Part shown: positions 11,120 through 21,658 of the stretch, in pieces | Layout of the letters: each line of letters begins with the position of its first letter | Numbering within the stretch: position 1 is the first letter of the stretch | DNA from: Mycobacterium sp. E3251 | GTDB lineage: Bacteria > Actinomycetota > Actinomycetes > Mycobacteriales > Mycobacteriaceae | Assembly (NCBI RefSeq): GCF_001666835.1 | Contig: NZ_LZJF01000188.1 | Coordinates: 1 to 64,000, forward strand | Length of the DNA: 64,000 nt | Direction: 5' to 3' | The notes under the pieces: generated by a model | Databases searched by the model: none | Told to the model about the DNA's origin: nothing | Seen by the model: only the letters and a program-made list of their open reading frames with translations | Translations under genes and position numbers: made by a program

Positions 11120-11467
11120 CTACGTCGGCGGCGGCAGGTCCCTGAGCTTCGCCAGCGCGTCGGCGACTCGGCTCTCCAGGTCGACAATGTCCTCGTCCGC
11201 CCACTCGTCTGCGAATTCGGTTGCCTCGCCTATTGCTTCGTTGATTCGCCTGGTCACCTCCTGGGCGCCCAGGGCCAGTATCCCGGGATCGATGACCAGG
11301 CCGGTCAGGCGCAGATGGCCGTTCATGGTCACCTCGACCGTGCCGGTCTGGTCGCTGACCACGATCGCCACCCGCTGCATCCGCCGGACCTGTTCGTCGA
11401 GAAGCGCTATGACCGCCTGGAACTGCTCGATCATTCGCCCGATCTGCGGGTGGGCCGGGTCGGACAT
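11120..11467 (-). CDS. YbaB/EbfC-like protein of the toxin island
   Basis: A 115-residue protein with the YbaB/EbfC layout: an N-terminal coiled helix (RMIEQFQAVIALLDEQVRRMQRV), a central three-stranded region (GTVEVTMNGHLRLTGLVIDP) and a C-terminal helix (ADALAKLRDLPPPT). YbaB-like proteins in actinobacteria often accompany WXG100 genes in ESX-related loci and may bind DNA or act as chaperone-like partners; this is family knowledge. It is the most upstream minus-strand gene of the island. Start ATG 11467 is separated by nine bases from the epimerase stop. Confidence 0.7.
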   Translation of the reverse strand: MSDPAHPQIGRMIEQFQAVIALLDEQVRRMQRVAIVVSDQTGTVEVTMNGHLRLTGLVIDPGILALGAQEVTRRINEAIGEATEFADEWADEDIVDLESRVADALAKLRDLPPPT

Positions 11468-11476
11468 GACGAATCC

Positions 11477-12379
11477 CTATGTGTGAATAGAGAATTGAGT
11501 TACGGCCGGCTCGCCCGGCCGCGCGCAGCGGTAGCCGCCGCGGCGCAGCGCGTCGGTCGGCGCGGTCATCGGCTCGAAGCAGACGATTCGTTTCGCGGGA
11601 TCGTCGCCGGTGGGCGCGAAGATCTGGGTAGCGGGGTAGCCGCGGTCGAAGTGCACCTCGATGCGGCGCCCGCCGCCCGAGACCGCGAACACCGCGCCGT
11701 CGGGCACCTCGTCGTAGGCGTCGTCGAATGCCTTGTCTCCCAAAGGCTCCGCGAGCGCCCCCTGGGGCTCGGATTCGCCGGTGGGCAGCCCGACCTCGTC
11801 GAGCCGCAGGTGCCGCAGCGGGGGCGTCTCGATCACCCACTCGGCCCTCGGCACGTCGGGCAGCTGCAGGTAGGGGTGAAAGCCGAAGCACAGCGGGACG
11901 GCGCGAGATCCGGTGGCGGTCACCGTGGTGCGCACCGTCAGCGTCCGCTCGGCCAGCCGCACCGCCATCGTCAGCATATGCGGATACGGGAAGCTGGCCA
12001 GCAATTCCGGGTCGGCGCCGAAGTCCAACTCGGCCACCAATTCATCGGCCGACTCGGCGGTCACCCGCCAGCCCGGGTAGGCGGCCAGCACGCCGTGGAT
12101 CGGCAGCCCGTTGGGATCGGCACGGACACGGTGTTCGCCGGGCGTCAGCGTCGCCGTCACGCCTTGTGCGGTATAGCTGTTGGCCCCCAGCCGGTTTGCC
12201 CAGGGATACAGGATCGGGATCCCCATCGTCTTGCCGTCGGCCACGTAGGCGTCCAGCCCGCGCCGTTGCCCGAGCAGCTCCACGCCGGCATCGCTCAGCG
12301 AGGTGCCGATCATGCCCGCCTCGGGCACGAACTCCGCGGCCACCGGCGACGCCGGGTCGCGCAGGGTGACGACGCGCAT
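11477..12379 (-). CDS. Aldose 1-epimerase family protein (galactose mutarotase-like)
   Basis: A 300-residue enzyme expected to interconvert alpha and beta anomers of a hexose or hexose phosphate. It has the family motifs ILYPWANRLG, PIHGVLAAYPGW (catalytic His region), FGFHPYLQLP (second His) and a late FAPTGDDPAKRIVCFEPMTAPTDALR. Start ATG 12379 lies two bases after the TAA of the globin-reductase gene, so the two are one operon. The frame is open upstream but that part is antisense or out-of-frame overlap with the reductase gene and is not used. Confidence 0.88.
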   Translation of the reverse strand: MRVVTLRDPASPVAAEFVPEAGMIGTSLSDAGVELLGQRRGLDAYVADGKTMGIPILYPWANRLGANSYTAQGVTATLTPGEHRVRADPNGLPIHGVLAAYPGWRVTAESADELVAELDFGADPELLASFPYPHMLTMAVRLAERTLTVRTTVTATGSRAVPLCFGFHPYLQLPDVPRAEWVIETPPLRHLRLDEVGLPTGESEPQGALAEPLGDKAFDDAYDEVPDGAVFAVSGGGRRIEVHFDRGYPATQIFAPTGDDPAKRIVCFEPMTAPTDALRRGGYRCARPGEPAVTQFSIHT

Positions 12380-12381
12380 GC

Positions 12382-13554
12382 TTACCTCCACAGTGGGTCG
12401 TGCTGAATATGTTCCGGCGGAGCGCCTTTGGCGATCAGGGCGGCCTTGGTGGCCCGCACCATCGCCGGTCCGCCGCAGATCAGGATCTGCCGATCGCCCC
12501 ACCCGCCGTACTTGGTGACCACGTCGGGGAGCCGACCGGTCTGCCGCACGTGCAGGCCGCGCGGCGGGGTGCAGTCGGGATAGTCGGCGGCCCACGCCGG
12601 GTCGGCGCTGTACTCCGAGACCGGCGAGACCGACAGCCACGGATTGTGCGACGCCACCTGCCACAGCGTCGGCAGGTCGTAGAGCTCGCAGCGGTAGCGG
12701 GCGCCGAAGAAGAGGTGCACCCGCGGGTTCACCGCGAACCGGCACAGGTCCATGATCAGCGCCCGCAGCGGCGCCAGGCCGGTGCTGCCGGCGACCATCA
12801 GCACGTCGCCGCCGTCCCGGTCGACCCGCAGGCCGCCGTGCGGGCTGGACATCCGCCACCGGTCGCCGGGCCGGGTCTCGTTGACGATGGCGGTGCTGAC
12901 CAGGCCGCCGGGCACCACCCGGACGTGGAACTCGATGCCGCCGCCCGGGTCCGCCGGGATGGCGGGCGACAGGTACCGCCAGCGGCGCGGGCACTGCGGG
13001 ACGTGCACGTTGACGTACTGGCCGGCGTGATAGTCCATCGGGCGGTCGAGCTGCAGCCGGACGACCGCAAGGTCGCGGGAGACCCGCATGTGCTCGATGA
13101 CCGTGCCGTCCCACCAGGCGGGCCCCTCCTCGGCGTCCGCGGCGCCGCGCATCACCCCGATGATCAGGTTGAGCGACTGGTCGGCCGCCTCGTTGACGGC
13201 GTCGGTCCAGGCGTCGCCGAGGTAGGTCCGCAACGTCGACAGCAACGCGCGGCGCAGCGTGTCGTAATGCTGCGGCAGCACACCGTATTTGCGGTGGTCC
13301 CGGCCGAGCTGAGCCAGAAAGGCGACCGGTTCCTGGGCGCGCTGGGCGACGAGTTCGCCGTACACCCAGTGCAGCGCGTGGGCGAAAGCGGCCCGCTGCC
13401 CGCCCATTTCGGGCGGGAACAGGTCGCGCACCGACACGTCGAGGCCGAACCAGTGGGTGTAGAACCGGCGGACCAGTTCGTTGCCGGGACCCGACTCCTC
13501 CTGCGCGAAGGCGTCGCGCAGCACCCGCAATGCTTCGGTGTCCTCGAGCCCCAC
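12382..13554 (-). CDS. Globin domain fused to FAD/NAD(P) oxidoreductase (flavohemoglobin-like; Rv0385-type)
   Basis: From GTG 13554 the protein is 390 residues. Residues about 1-135 resemble a globin (VRRFYTHWFGLDVSVRDLFPPEM, then RDHRKYGVLPQHYDTLRRALL with the candidate proximal His). The rest is a ferredoxin-reductase module: a flavin-binding RRWRYLSPA segment, GDRWRMSSPHG, the NAD motif VMVAGSTGLAPLRALI and ICGGPAMV. Canonical flavohemoglobins detoxify NO, but this subtype (Rv0385 in M. tuberculosis, listed as monooxygenase) is divergent and its reaction is not established from sequence. It leads a two-gene operon with the epimerase. Confidence 0.85.
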   Translation of the reverse strand: MGLEDTEALRVLRDAFAQEESGPGNELVRRFYTHWFGLDVSVRDLFPPEMGGQRAAFAHALHWVYGELVAQRAQEPVAFLAQLGRDHRKYGVLPQHYDTLRRALLSTLRTYLGDAWTDAVNEAADQSLNLIIGVMRGAADAEEGPAWWDGTVIEHMRVSRDLAVVRLQLDRPMDYHAGQYVNVHVPQCPRRWRYLSPAIPADPGGGIEFHVRVVPGGLVSTAIVNETRPGDRWRMSSPHGGLRVDRDGGDVLMVAGSTGLAPLRALIMDLCRFAVNPRVHLFFGARYRCELYDLPTLWQVASHNPWLSVSPVSEYSADPAWAADYPDCTPPRGLHVRQTGRLPDVVTKYGGWGDRQILICGGPAMVRATKAALIAKGAPPEHIQHDPLWR

Positions 13555-13565
13555 GGGGCCCGATT

Positions 13566-14558
13566 CTAGGCTCGCCGCGCGCCGGCAATCCCGATCAGCA
13601 CGGCCGCGACGGCCACCCAGCAGCACAAGACCAGGCTGGCGGTCGTCGCCCCGGCGCCGGAGAAGTACGCCGTCGAACGCAGCAGTGTGGCGTTTGCCCC
13701 CTGCGGCAACAGTTGACCCAGCGTGCCCCACCCCGACGGCAGCATCTCCGGGGCGCTCATCAGGCCGGACAGCGGGTTGCCCAGCAGCATCGCCACCGCC
13801 ACCGCGCCACTCAGGCCAACCCGGCCGAACAGCGAGCCCAGCGCCAGCGTCGGCAGCGCCATCGCCAGCGTGCCCAGGGTGAGTCCGGCGGTCACGCCCC
13901 AGAAATTATGGTCGACCGACCCGAGGACATAACGCAGCAGCACGGCGATCGTCACCGCGGCGCTGGCCGAAAATGCCGTTGCGACGGCGCAATTCAGCCA
14001 CGGCCGGCGGGGGAAGGCCAGCAGCAGCACGATGGCGGGCAGGATTCCGGCCAGGGTGATCGGCAGCGCGGAGGCGGCCAGGCCGGCGCCGCGCGGATCG
14101 TCGGCGGGCAGCGGGGCCAGGTCTTCGGTGCGCAACGGCGCGCCGGTGCGTTGCGCGACGCGGTCGCCGATCTGGGTCAGCAGTTGGGCCACGGCCGGGC
14201 TCGCCCCGGACGCGAGCAGCAGGGTGGGGCCGTGGGGGGTCACCACCAGGCCGCCGTAGCCGTCGCGGTTGCGGATCGCCGACCGCAGCGCGGCCTCGTC
14301 CGGGTACGTGGTCACGGCGAAGCCGCCCGGGGCGGCGGTGTCCAGCTGGCTGCTGATCAGTCCGGTCACGAAACCGGGGCCCACCAGACCAATCGGTATG
14401 TGGTGCGGCTTGGAGCGCGCCGCCGGCAGCGCGAAGGCGACGCAGATGATGGCCACCGCGACCGTCATCGCCGCGACGATGCCGGTGGCGCGGAACAAGG
14501 GTTGTGGCGGGCGGCGGTGAACGGGCCGGCCGTGCTGGGGGAGCGACTGAGTGATCAT
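13566..14558 (-). CDS. ABC-2/YhgE-like integral membrane protein under TetR control
   Basis: A 330-residue membrane protein: one N-terminal hydrophobic segment (TGIVAAMTVAVAIICVAFAL), an extracytoplasmic domain of ~150 residues, and five or six C-terminal hydrophobic segments ending VAAVLIGIAGARRA. This layout matches ABC-2-type or YhgE/Pip-like permeases that form drug or lipid exporters, but no ATPase is adjacent, so the transport role is tentative. ATG 14558 is chosen because AAAGGTG stands nine bases upstream; ATG 14576 lacks a ribosome-binding site. A TetR-type operator lies 13 bp upstream of the start. Confidence 0.75.
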   Translation of the reverse strand: MITQSLPQHGRPVHRRPPQPLFRATGIVAAMTVAVAIICVAFALPAARSKPHHIPIGLVGPGFVTGLISSQLDTAAPGGFAVTTYPDEAALRSAIRNRDGYGGLVVTPHGPTLLLASGASPAVAQLLTQIGDRVAQRTGAPLRTEDLAPLPADDPRGAGLAASALPITLAGILPAIVLLLAFPRRPWLNCAVATAFSASAAVTIAVLLRYVLGSVDHNFWGVTAGLTLGTLAMALPTLALGSLFGRVGLSGAVAVAMLLGNPLSGLMSAPEMLPSGWGTLGQLLPQGANATLLRSTAYFSGAGATTASLVLCCWVAVAAVLIGIAGARRA

Positions 14559-14570
14559 GCGCGGCACCTT

Positions 14571-14588
14571 TTTCATCGATAGATGAAA
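14571..14588. promoter_or_regulatory. TetR-type operator 1
   Basis: TTTCA-N8-TGAAA; within it TTTCATC and GATGAAA are perfect inverted arms. It sits just upstream of the membrane-protein start and would block that promoter. The same half-sites with the same N8 spacing recur at 14624. Confidence 0.75.
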
Positions 14589-14623
14589 TATGACGTCCGC
14601 AGCGTATCCGTGCCGTTCGATAT

Positions 14624-14641
14624 TTTCAACAGACAATGAAA
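14624..14641. promoter_or_regulatory. TetR-type operator 2 and leaderless promoter of the TetR gene
   Basis: A second TTTCA-N8-TGAAA, 53 bp from the first, lies immediately before a TACCGT -10 box (14645-14650) that is exactly six bases ahead of the TetR ATG at 14657. This TANNNT-N6-ATG arrangement is the mycobacterial leaderless pattern, so occupancy of the operator should repress the regulator itself. Confidence 0.7.
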
Positions 14642-14656
14642 TGATACCGTCGTCGT

Positions 14657-15310
14657 ATGCCGTCACCAGTCACTTCCCCGGCCGGCGCCCGTAAGCGCAG
14701 GGGCCGCCGCCAGGGCGGGCCCGTGTCGAAGGACGCGGTGCTCCGCGCGGCCAAGCGGCGGTTCGCCGCCCAGGGCTTCGAGAAGACGACGCTGCGTCAG
14801 ATCGCCGACGACGCCCACGTGGACGCCGCGATGGTGCTGTATCTGTTTGGTTCCAAGGCCGAGCTGTTCCGTGAGTCGATGCGGCTGGTCGTGGACGGTG
14901 AGGTGCTGGTCGCCGCGATGACCGGCGGCCCGCCCGGCGACGTCGGCGTCCGGTTGGTGCGGGCCTACCTGCAGATCTGGGAGGAGCCGGAGACCGGCCC
15001 GACCATGGTCGCGATGCTGCACTCGGCGATGCTGAACCCCGACGCGTACGAGGCCTTTCGCGATTTCATGCGCGGTTACGTGATGACCGCCATCTCCGGC
15101 GTCCTGGGCGAGGGGCCCGACACGATCCTGCGGGCCAACCTCGCGGGCACGAACCTGGTCGGCACCGCGTTGTTCCGCTACGTGATGAAGGTGGGTCCGC
15201 TCGCCGACCTCAGCACCGAAGAGGTGGTCGGGCTGATCGCACCCAGCGTGCAGCGCTACCTCACCGCGGACGCGGACGAGCTCGGCCTGCCGGCCGGCTA
15301 TCGCCCGTGA
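14657..15310 (+). CDS. TetR/AcrR family transcriptional regulator
   Basis: A 217-residue repressor with a basic N-terminal extension (RKRRGRRQGG), then the TetR helix-turn-helix: RRFAAQGFEKTTLRQIADDAHVDAAMVLYLFGSKAELFRESM (about 36-76). The rest is the ligand-binding/dimer domain, with a TetR_C-like region (ADLSTEEVVGLIAPSVQRYL). It is divergent from the ABC-2-like membrane protein and shares with it two matching operators, so it most likely represses both. The inducer is unknown. The stop is six bases from the convergent DUF3060 gene end. Confidence 0.9.
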   Translation: MPSPVTSPAGARKRRGRRQGGPVSKDAVLRAAKRRFAAQGFEKTTLRQIADDAHVDAAMVLYLFGSKAELFRESMRLVVDGEVLVAAMTGGPPGDVGVRLVRAYLQIWEEPETGPTMVAMLHSAMLNPDAYEAFRDFMRGYVMTAISGVLGEGPDTILRANLAGTNLVGTALFRYVMKVGPLADLSTEEVVGLIAPSVQRYLTADADELGLPAGYRP

Positions 15311-15316
15311 CCCGGC

Positions 15317-15742
15317 TCAGCCCTGCTTGACGGTGTTGGTCGTCCCGGCGTTGACGACGTTCGGTGAGCCCCAGTGGAATATGACCGCGTTGCCGGTCCC
15401 GGAGGTGCTCACTGCGTCCGCGCTGTCGACCGCGACGCGGTTGCCGTGGCCGGAGACGCTCACGCTCGTGCAGTGCCCGGTGACGGTGACGGTGTTGGTC
15501 TGGCCGCTGACCGACAGGTAGCCACCCTGGCAGCGGATGGTCTTCGAGGTGCCCGCCCCGTTGACCTGCAGCGTGCCCGAGTCCGGGACGGTCGCCGACG
15601 GGCCGGCCCCGCCGAGGTCGGTGCGGAACCCGGCTACGGCGAGCCCCGCCAGCGCCAGCCCGCTGACAACGATGGCCAGCCTGAAGGTGCCGCGCACGCG
15701 GCGCGCGTCGGCCTGCTTCCGGTGTGGTTCGGTCTGCGTCAT
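15317..15742 (-). CDS. Membrane-anchored DUF3060-type protein
   Basis: A 141-residue protein with a short cytosolic segment, one hydrophobic signal/anchor helix ([20 protein letters not shown], about 21-40), and an extracytoplasmic domain made of short repeats: [28 protein letters not shown] and [25 protein letters not shown]. The regular N-x-V/G-N pattern predicts a beta-solenoid, as in DUF3060 proteins of mycobacteria. Two cysteines could form a disulfide. ATG 15742 is preferred; the frame is open to 15835, but that part would run over the clpB HAIR element. Function unknown. Confidence 0.75.
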   Translation of the reverse strand: MTQTEPHRKQADARRVRGTFRLAIVVSGLALAGLAVAGFRTDLGGAGPSATVPDSGTLQVNGAGTSKTIRCQGGYLSVSGQTNTVTVTGHCTSVSVSGHGNRVAVDSADAVSTSGTGNAVIFHWGSPNVVNAGTTNTVKQG

Positions 15743-15789
15743 CGCCAGGTGGGTACCCCGTGCACCATATTGCCCAAAACTCGCTAGAG

Positions 15790-15808
15790 TTGAGCGGAAC
15801 ACACTCAA
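15790..15808. promoter_or_regulatory. HAIR element (HspR operator) of clpB
   Basis: TTGAGC-N7-ACTCAA, the same half-sites as HAIR 1 of dnaK, lies 60 bp before the clpB start. HspR control of clpB is established in mycobacteria. Confidence 0.9.
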
Positions 15809-15821
15809 CCTTGACGGCGTT
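15796..15821 (+). promoter_or_regulatory. SigH/SigE-like promoter of clpB
   Basis: GGAAC (15796-15800) and CGTT (15818-15821) are separated by 17 bases, matching the GGAAC-N16-20-CGTT pattern of the mycobacterial stress sigma factors SigH and SigE. The -35 lies inside the HAIR spacer and right arm, so HspR binding should directly exclude polymerase. Confidence 0.7.
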
Positions 15822-15867
15822 GAACAACGCGACAAGCATTTTCCCTACTTATGCGAACGGAGGCGTC

Positions 15868-18414
<2,547 letters not shown>

Positions 18415-18420
18415 GTCGGC

Positions 18421-18459
18421 GGCGATCGCGAGCGCGGCTACGCCGGGCTCGCGATCGCC
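18421..18459 (+). terminator. Hairpin terminator after clpB
   Basis: A perfect 13-bp stem (GGCGATCGCGAGC and its complement) with a loop that itself can pair (CGGC/GCCG) begins seven bases after the clpB stop. There is no U-tract, as is common for mycobacterial terminators. Confidence 0.75.
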
Positions 18460-18511
18460 ATGTAATTGGGTTGTGACCAGCCGGACTTCTTTATTCCGGC
18501 GGAAATGCGGA

Positions 18512-18524
18512 TACCCTGTGTGGG
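18512..18524 (+). promoter_or_regulatory. Leaderless promoter of ttfA
   Basis: TACCCT followed by seven bases and then ATG fits the mycobacterial TANNNT-N6/7-start pattern. No Shine-Dalgarno sequence is present, which supports leaderless initiation. Confidence 0.5.
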
Positions 18525-19385
18525 ATGGTCCCCCTTTGGTTCACGCTGTCCGCGCTGTGCTTCGTCGGCGCGGGGGTGTTGCTGTACGTCGACCTCGATC
18601 GACGTCGCGGTCGCAGCCGGCGCCGCAGGTCGTGGGCGCGGTCGCACGGCTTCGACTACGAGCGGGAATCGGCCGACATCCTCAAGCGCTGGAAGCGCGG
18701 TGTGATCTCGACGGTCGGCGACATCGCCGCCGAGAACGTGGTGCTGGGCCAGATCCGCGGCGAGGCCGTCTACATCTTCGACCTCGAGGAAGTCGCCACC
18801 GTGATTGCGCTGCACCGCAAGGTGGGCACCAACGTCGTGGTGGACCTGCGGCTCAAGGGGCTGAAAGAGCCACGGGAGAGCGACATTTGGCTGCTGGGTG
18901 CGATCGGCCCGCGGATGGTGTACTCCACCAACCTGGACGCCGCCCGGCGCGCCTGCGACCGCCGCATGGTCACCTTCGCGCACACCGCACCGGACTGCGC
19001 CGAGATCATGTGGAACGAGCAGAACTGGACGCTGGTCGCCATGCCCATCACCAGCACCCGCACCCAGTGGGACGAGGGCCTGCGCACCGTGCGGCAGTTC
19101 AACGACCTGCTGCGGGTGCTGCCGCCGCTGCCGGAGGAAACCCCGCAGGAGGGTGGCGCGCCCGCGGGGCTGCGCAACGCGGCGCCGAGCCGCCCGCTGG
19201 CCCCCGCCGGCCGCGCGGAGCTGCCGCCCCGGCGCGCGCAGCAGGACGTCACGGGGCTGCTGGGTGACGCGCCCGGGCGCAGGCCGGCCGAGCCGATCCG
19301 CCGGGAGCAGCGCGGCTCGGACGCCGTTCGCCGCCCGCCGCCGACCGGGCGCAACGGCCACCAGGCCACCAACTATCAGCACTGA
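18525..19385 (+). CDS. ttfA: TtfA-like membrane protein (trehalose monomycolate transport factor; Rv0383c homologue)
   Basis: A 286-residue protein with one N-terminal membrane helix (LWFTLSALCFVGAGVLLYVDL, 4-24), a basic stretch (RRRGRSRRRRS), a folded cytosolic domain (about 40-205) and a disordered Pro/Arg-rich tail. Sequence, layout and position next to clpB and pyrE match Rv0383c, named TtfA, which partners MmpL3 in trehalose monomycolate export; that function is family knowledge. TACCCT (18512-18517) lies seven bases before ATG 18525, so the mRNA is probably leaderless, independent of clpB. Confidence 0.85.
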   Translation: MVPLWFTLSALCFVGAGVLLYVDLDRRRGRSRRRRSWARSHGFDYERESADILKRWKRGVISTVGDIAAENVVLGQIRGEAVYIFDLEEVATVIALHRKVGTNVVVDLRLKGLKEPRESDIWLLGAIGPRMVYSTNLDAARRACDRRMVTFAHTAPDCAEIMWNEQNWTLVAMPITSTRTQWDEGLRTVRQFNDLLRVLPPLPEETPQEGGAPAGLRNAAPSRPLAPAGRAELPPRRAQQDVTGLLGDAPGRRPAEPIRREQRGSDAVRRPPPTGRNGHQATNYQH

Positions 19386-19439
19386 CGGCGCGCTGGGCGC
19401 CGGGTGGGCGGCGCTGCCGCCGTCATTAGGATGTCGCTC

Positions 19440-20213
19440 ATGCCTCGTCCTGTCGCCCTGATCACCGGGCCCACGTCCGGGATCGGCGCCGGCTTCGCGC
19501 GACGCTATGCGAGCGACGGCTACGACCTGGTCCTGGTCGCCCGCGACGTCGACCGGCTGCGCGAACTGGCCCGTGAGCTGGAGGGCCGGGCCGGCAACGT
19601 CGAGGTGCTGCCCGCCGACCTGGCCGACACCGCCGGTCGCGACAAGGTTTGCGCACGCCTCGCCCAGGGCGTCCGCGTCCTGGTGAACAACGCGGGCTTC
19701 GGCACCTCGGGCGATTTCTGGGCCACCGATCCCGCGCTGCTGCAATCGCAGCTCGACGTCAACGTCACCGCGGTCATGCACCTCACCCGCGCGGCCCTGC
19801 CGGCCATGCTCGACGCGGGCGCCGGCACCGTCATCAACATCGCCAGCGTCGCCGGCCTGGTGCCGGGACGCGGGTCGACCTACTCGGCCTCCAAGGCGTG
19901 GGTGATCTCCTTCAGCGAGGGCCTGTCCGTGGGCCTGCAGGGGACCGGGGTGGGGGTGCACGCCGTGTGTCCGGGCTACGTGCGCACCGAGTTTCACGCC
20001 CGCGCCGGGATCGACATGGCCAAGTCGCCGTCGTTCATGTGGCTCGAGGTCGACGACGTGGTGAACCAGAGCCTCGCCGACATTGCGCGCGGCAAGGTGA
20101 TCAGCATTCCGGGCCTGCAATACAAGGCGATCATCGCCGCCGAGCGGATGATCCCGCGGACGCTGATGCGGGCCGTGACCAAGCGAATCGGGGGTGGCCG
20201 TGGCCGAACCTGA
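19440..20213 (+). CDS. Short-chain dehydrogenase/reductase
   Basis: A 257-residue NAD(P)-dependent oxidoreductase with the Rossmann motif TGPTSGIGAGFARRYA near the N-terminus, the LVNNAGFG motif, catalytic Ser in NIASVAGL and the YSASK pair (Tyr and Lys), then CPGYVRTEF. It belongs to the DltE-like/classical SDR group; the substrate is unknown. ATG 19440 (MPRPVALITGP) has AGGA at 19428-19431 with normal spacing, unlike ATG 19431 inside that site. Its 3' end overlaps the pyrE start, so it joins the pyrE operon. Confidence 0.87.
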   Translation: MPRPVALITGPTSGIGAGFARRYASDGYDLVLVARDVDRLRELARELEGRAGNVEVLPADLADTAGRDKVCARLAQGVRVLVNNAGFGTSGDFWATDPALLQSQLDVNVTAVMHLTRAALPAMLDAGAGTVINIASVAGLVPGRGSTYSASKAWVISFSEGLSVGLQGTGVGVHAVCPGYVRTEFHARAGIDMAKSPSFMWLEVDDVVNQSLADIARGKVISIPGLQYKAIIAAERMIPRTLMRAVTKRIGGGRGRT

Positions 20214-20748
20214 TTCGTCATTGCGTAAGGAGCTGGCCGAGCTGGTGCGCCGGCTGTCGGTGGTGCACGGCCGGGTCACGCTGTCGTCGGGCAAGGAGGC
20301 CGACTACTACGTCGACCTGCGCCGCGCCACCCTGCACCACCGGGCCTCGGCCCTGATCGGCACGCTGATGCGCGACCTCACCAGCGACTGGGACTACGAC
20401 GTGGTCGGCGGGCTGACGCTGGGCGCCGACCCGGTCGCCACGGCCGTCATGCACGCGCCGGGCCGCCCGATCGACGCGTTCGTGGTGCGCAAGTCCGCGA
20501 AAACCCATGGGCTGCAACGCCTTATCGAGGGGTCGGAGGTCGCCGGTAAGCGGGTGCTGGTCGTCGAGGACACCAGCACCACGGGCGGGTCGGCGCTGAC
20601 CGCGGTGCGCGCCGTCCAAGAGGCGGGCGGAAAGGTGGTCGGCGTGGCCACGGTCGTGGACCGGTCCACCGGCGCCGCCGAGGCCATCGAGGCCGAGGGC
20701 CTGCCGTATCGCAGCGTGCTGGGCCTTGCCGATCTGGGGCTGGCCTAG
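20200..20748 (+). CDS. pyrE: Orotate phosphoribosyltransferase
   Basis: Transfers ribose-5-phosphate from PRPP to orotate in pyrimidine synthesis. The 182-residue protein has SSGKEADYYVDLRRATLHH, GGLTLGADPVA, VRKSAKTHG (flexible loop) and the PRPP-binding motif VLVVEDTSTTGGSAL. GTG 20200 is chosen because GGGGG is five bases upstream and the N-terminus then matches the M. tuberculosis protein; GTG 20194 is also possible. It overlaps the SDR gene by 14 bases. The TTG of the lipoprotein gene follows two bases later. Confidence 0.96.
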   Translation: MAEPDSSLRKELAELVRRLSVVHGRVTLSSGKEADYYVDLRRATLHHRASALIGTLMRDLTSDWDYDVVGGLTLGADPVATAVMHAPGRPIDAFVVRKSAKTHGLQRLIEGSEVAGKRVLVVEDTSTTGGSALTAVRAVQEAGGKVVGVATVVDRSTGAAEAIEAEGLPYRSVLGLADLGLA

Positions 20749-20749
20749 G

Positions 20750-21658
20750 TTGCGTCGCTGGGCGCACCTCCTCGCGATAGCGGCCTGCGCGCTGGCCCCG
20801 CTGACGGGTTGCTCGGGGCCCAGCCAACCGGTCCGGCCCTACGGCGCCCAGGGCGCGCGGTTCGGGGAGTCGCTTTCGCTGCTGGGCTGGAACATGGCGG
20901 TGTCGAACCTGCGCTGGGACGGCGACTACGTGCTCATCGACGTCGACGCCTCCGCGGCGGACCCGCACGCGCCGCGCGCCAAGGCCGAGGACATCCGGTT
21001 CGGCCTCTACGGCGCGCTGTCGCACCCGATGGAGTCCAACGGTCTGGGCAGTTGCGACCGCCCGACCGGCAAGGCGCCCGATGTCCACTCGCCGCTGTCG
21101 GCGCCCGGCGACCGGCTGACCGGCACGGTTTGCCTTGGGCCGCTGAAGGATCGGAGTCAGGTCCGCGGTGTGTACGGCTACTCGCCGCGCGACCGGATCC
21201 CGAACACCTCGGCGGCTTACCCGGCCGCCTTCCCGGTGGGGCTGATGCCCACCAACGCCAATGACACCGGCCTGGCGGTCAAGACCACCAGCCTGTCGGC
21301 CTGGCGCGCCGACGGCGCCCCGGTGACCAAGGCGCAGCTCGGCGACCCCGCGGCGTTCAACGGGAACGGCTACATGCTGCTGGGCCTGGAGGCCGACGGG
21401 CTGGCGGCCCGGTACCGCGACGACTCGGCCAAGCGCGGCGGGCCGCTGATGCTGCTCGCGTCGCCGACCCTGCCCGGCGCCGGACTGAACCCGGCCTGCG
21501 CGGCGTACGGCTCGTCGGTGTTGATCCTGCCCGACGCCTCGCTGGACGCGGTGCACGTCAGCGCGTCGCTGTGCACCCAGGGCGAGATCACCGAGGCATT
21601 GCTCTACGCGACGGTGGCCGTCGACGGCACCCACGCGGGTGTGTGGACGCCGCGATGA
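20750..21658 (+). CDS. Predicted lipoprotein (Rv0381c-type)
   Basis: From TTG 20750 the 302-residue protein has a lipoprotein signal peptide: RR-W, hydrophobic HLLAIAACALAPLTG and a lipobox LTGC, so Cys21 or so would be lipidated at the outer face of the cytoplasmic membrane. The mature part is rich in Ala, Gly and Pro, with paired cysteines (GSCDRP, TVCLGP, NPACAAYG, SLCTQG) that may form disulfides. Function unknown. A longer start at TTG 20726 lies inside pyrE. The gene overlaps the methyltransferase start by four bases (ATGA). Confidence 0.8.
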   Translation: MRRWAHLLAIAACALAPLTGCSGPSQPVRPYGAQGARFGESLSLLGWNMAVSNLRWDGDYVLIDVDASAADPHAPRAKAEDIRFGLYGALSHPMESNGLGSCDRPTGKAPDVHSPLSAPGDRLTGTVCLGPLKDRSQVRGVYGYSPRDRIPNTSAAYPAAFPVGLMPTNANDTGLAVKTTSLSAWRADGAPVTKAQLGDPAAFNGNGYMLLGLEADGLAARYRDDSAKRGGPLMLLASPTLPGAGLNPACAAYGSSVLILPDASLDAVHVSASLCTQGEITEALLYATVAVDGTHAGVWTPR

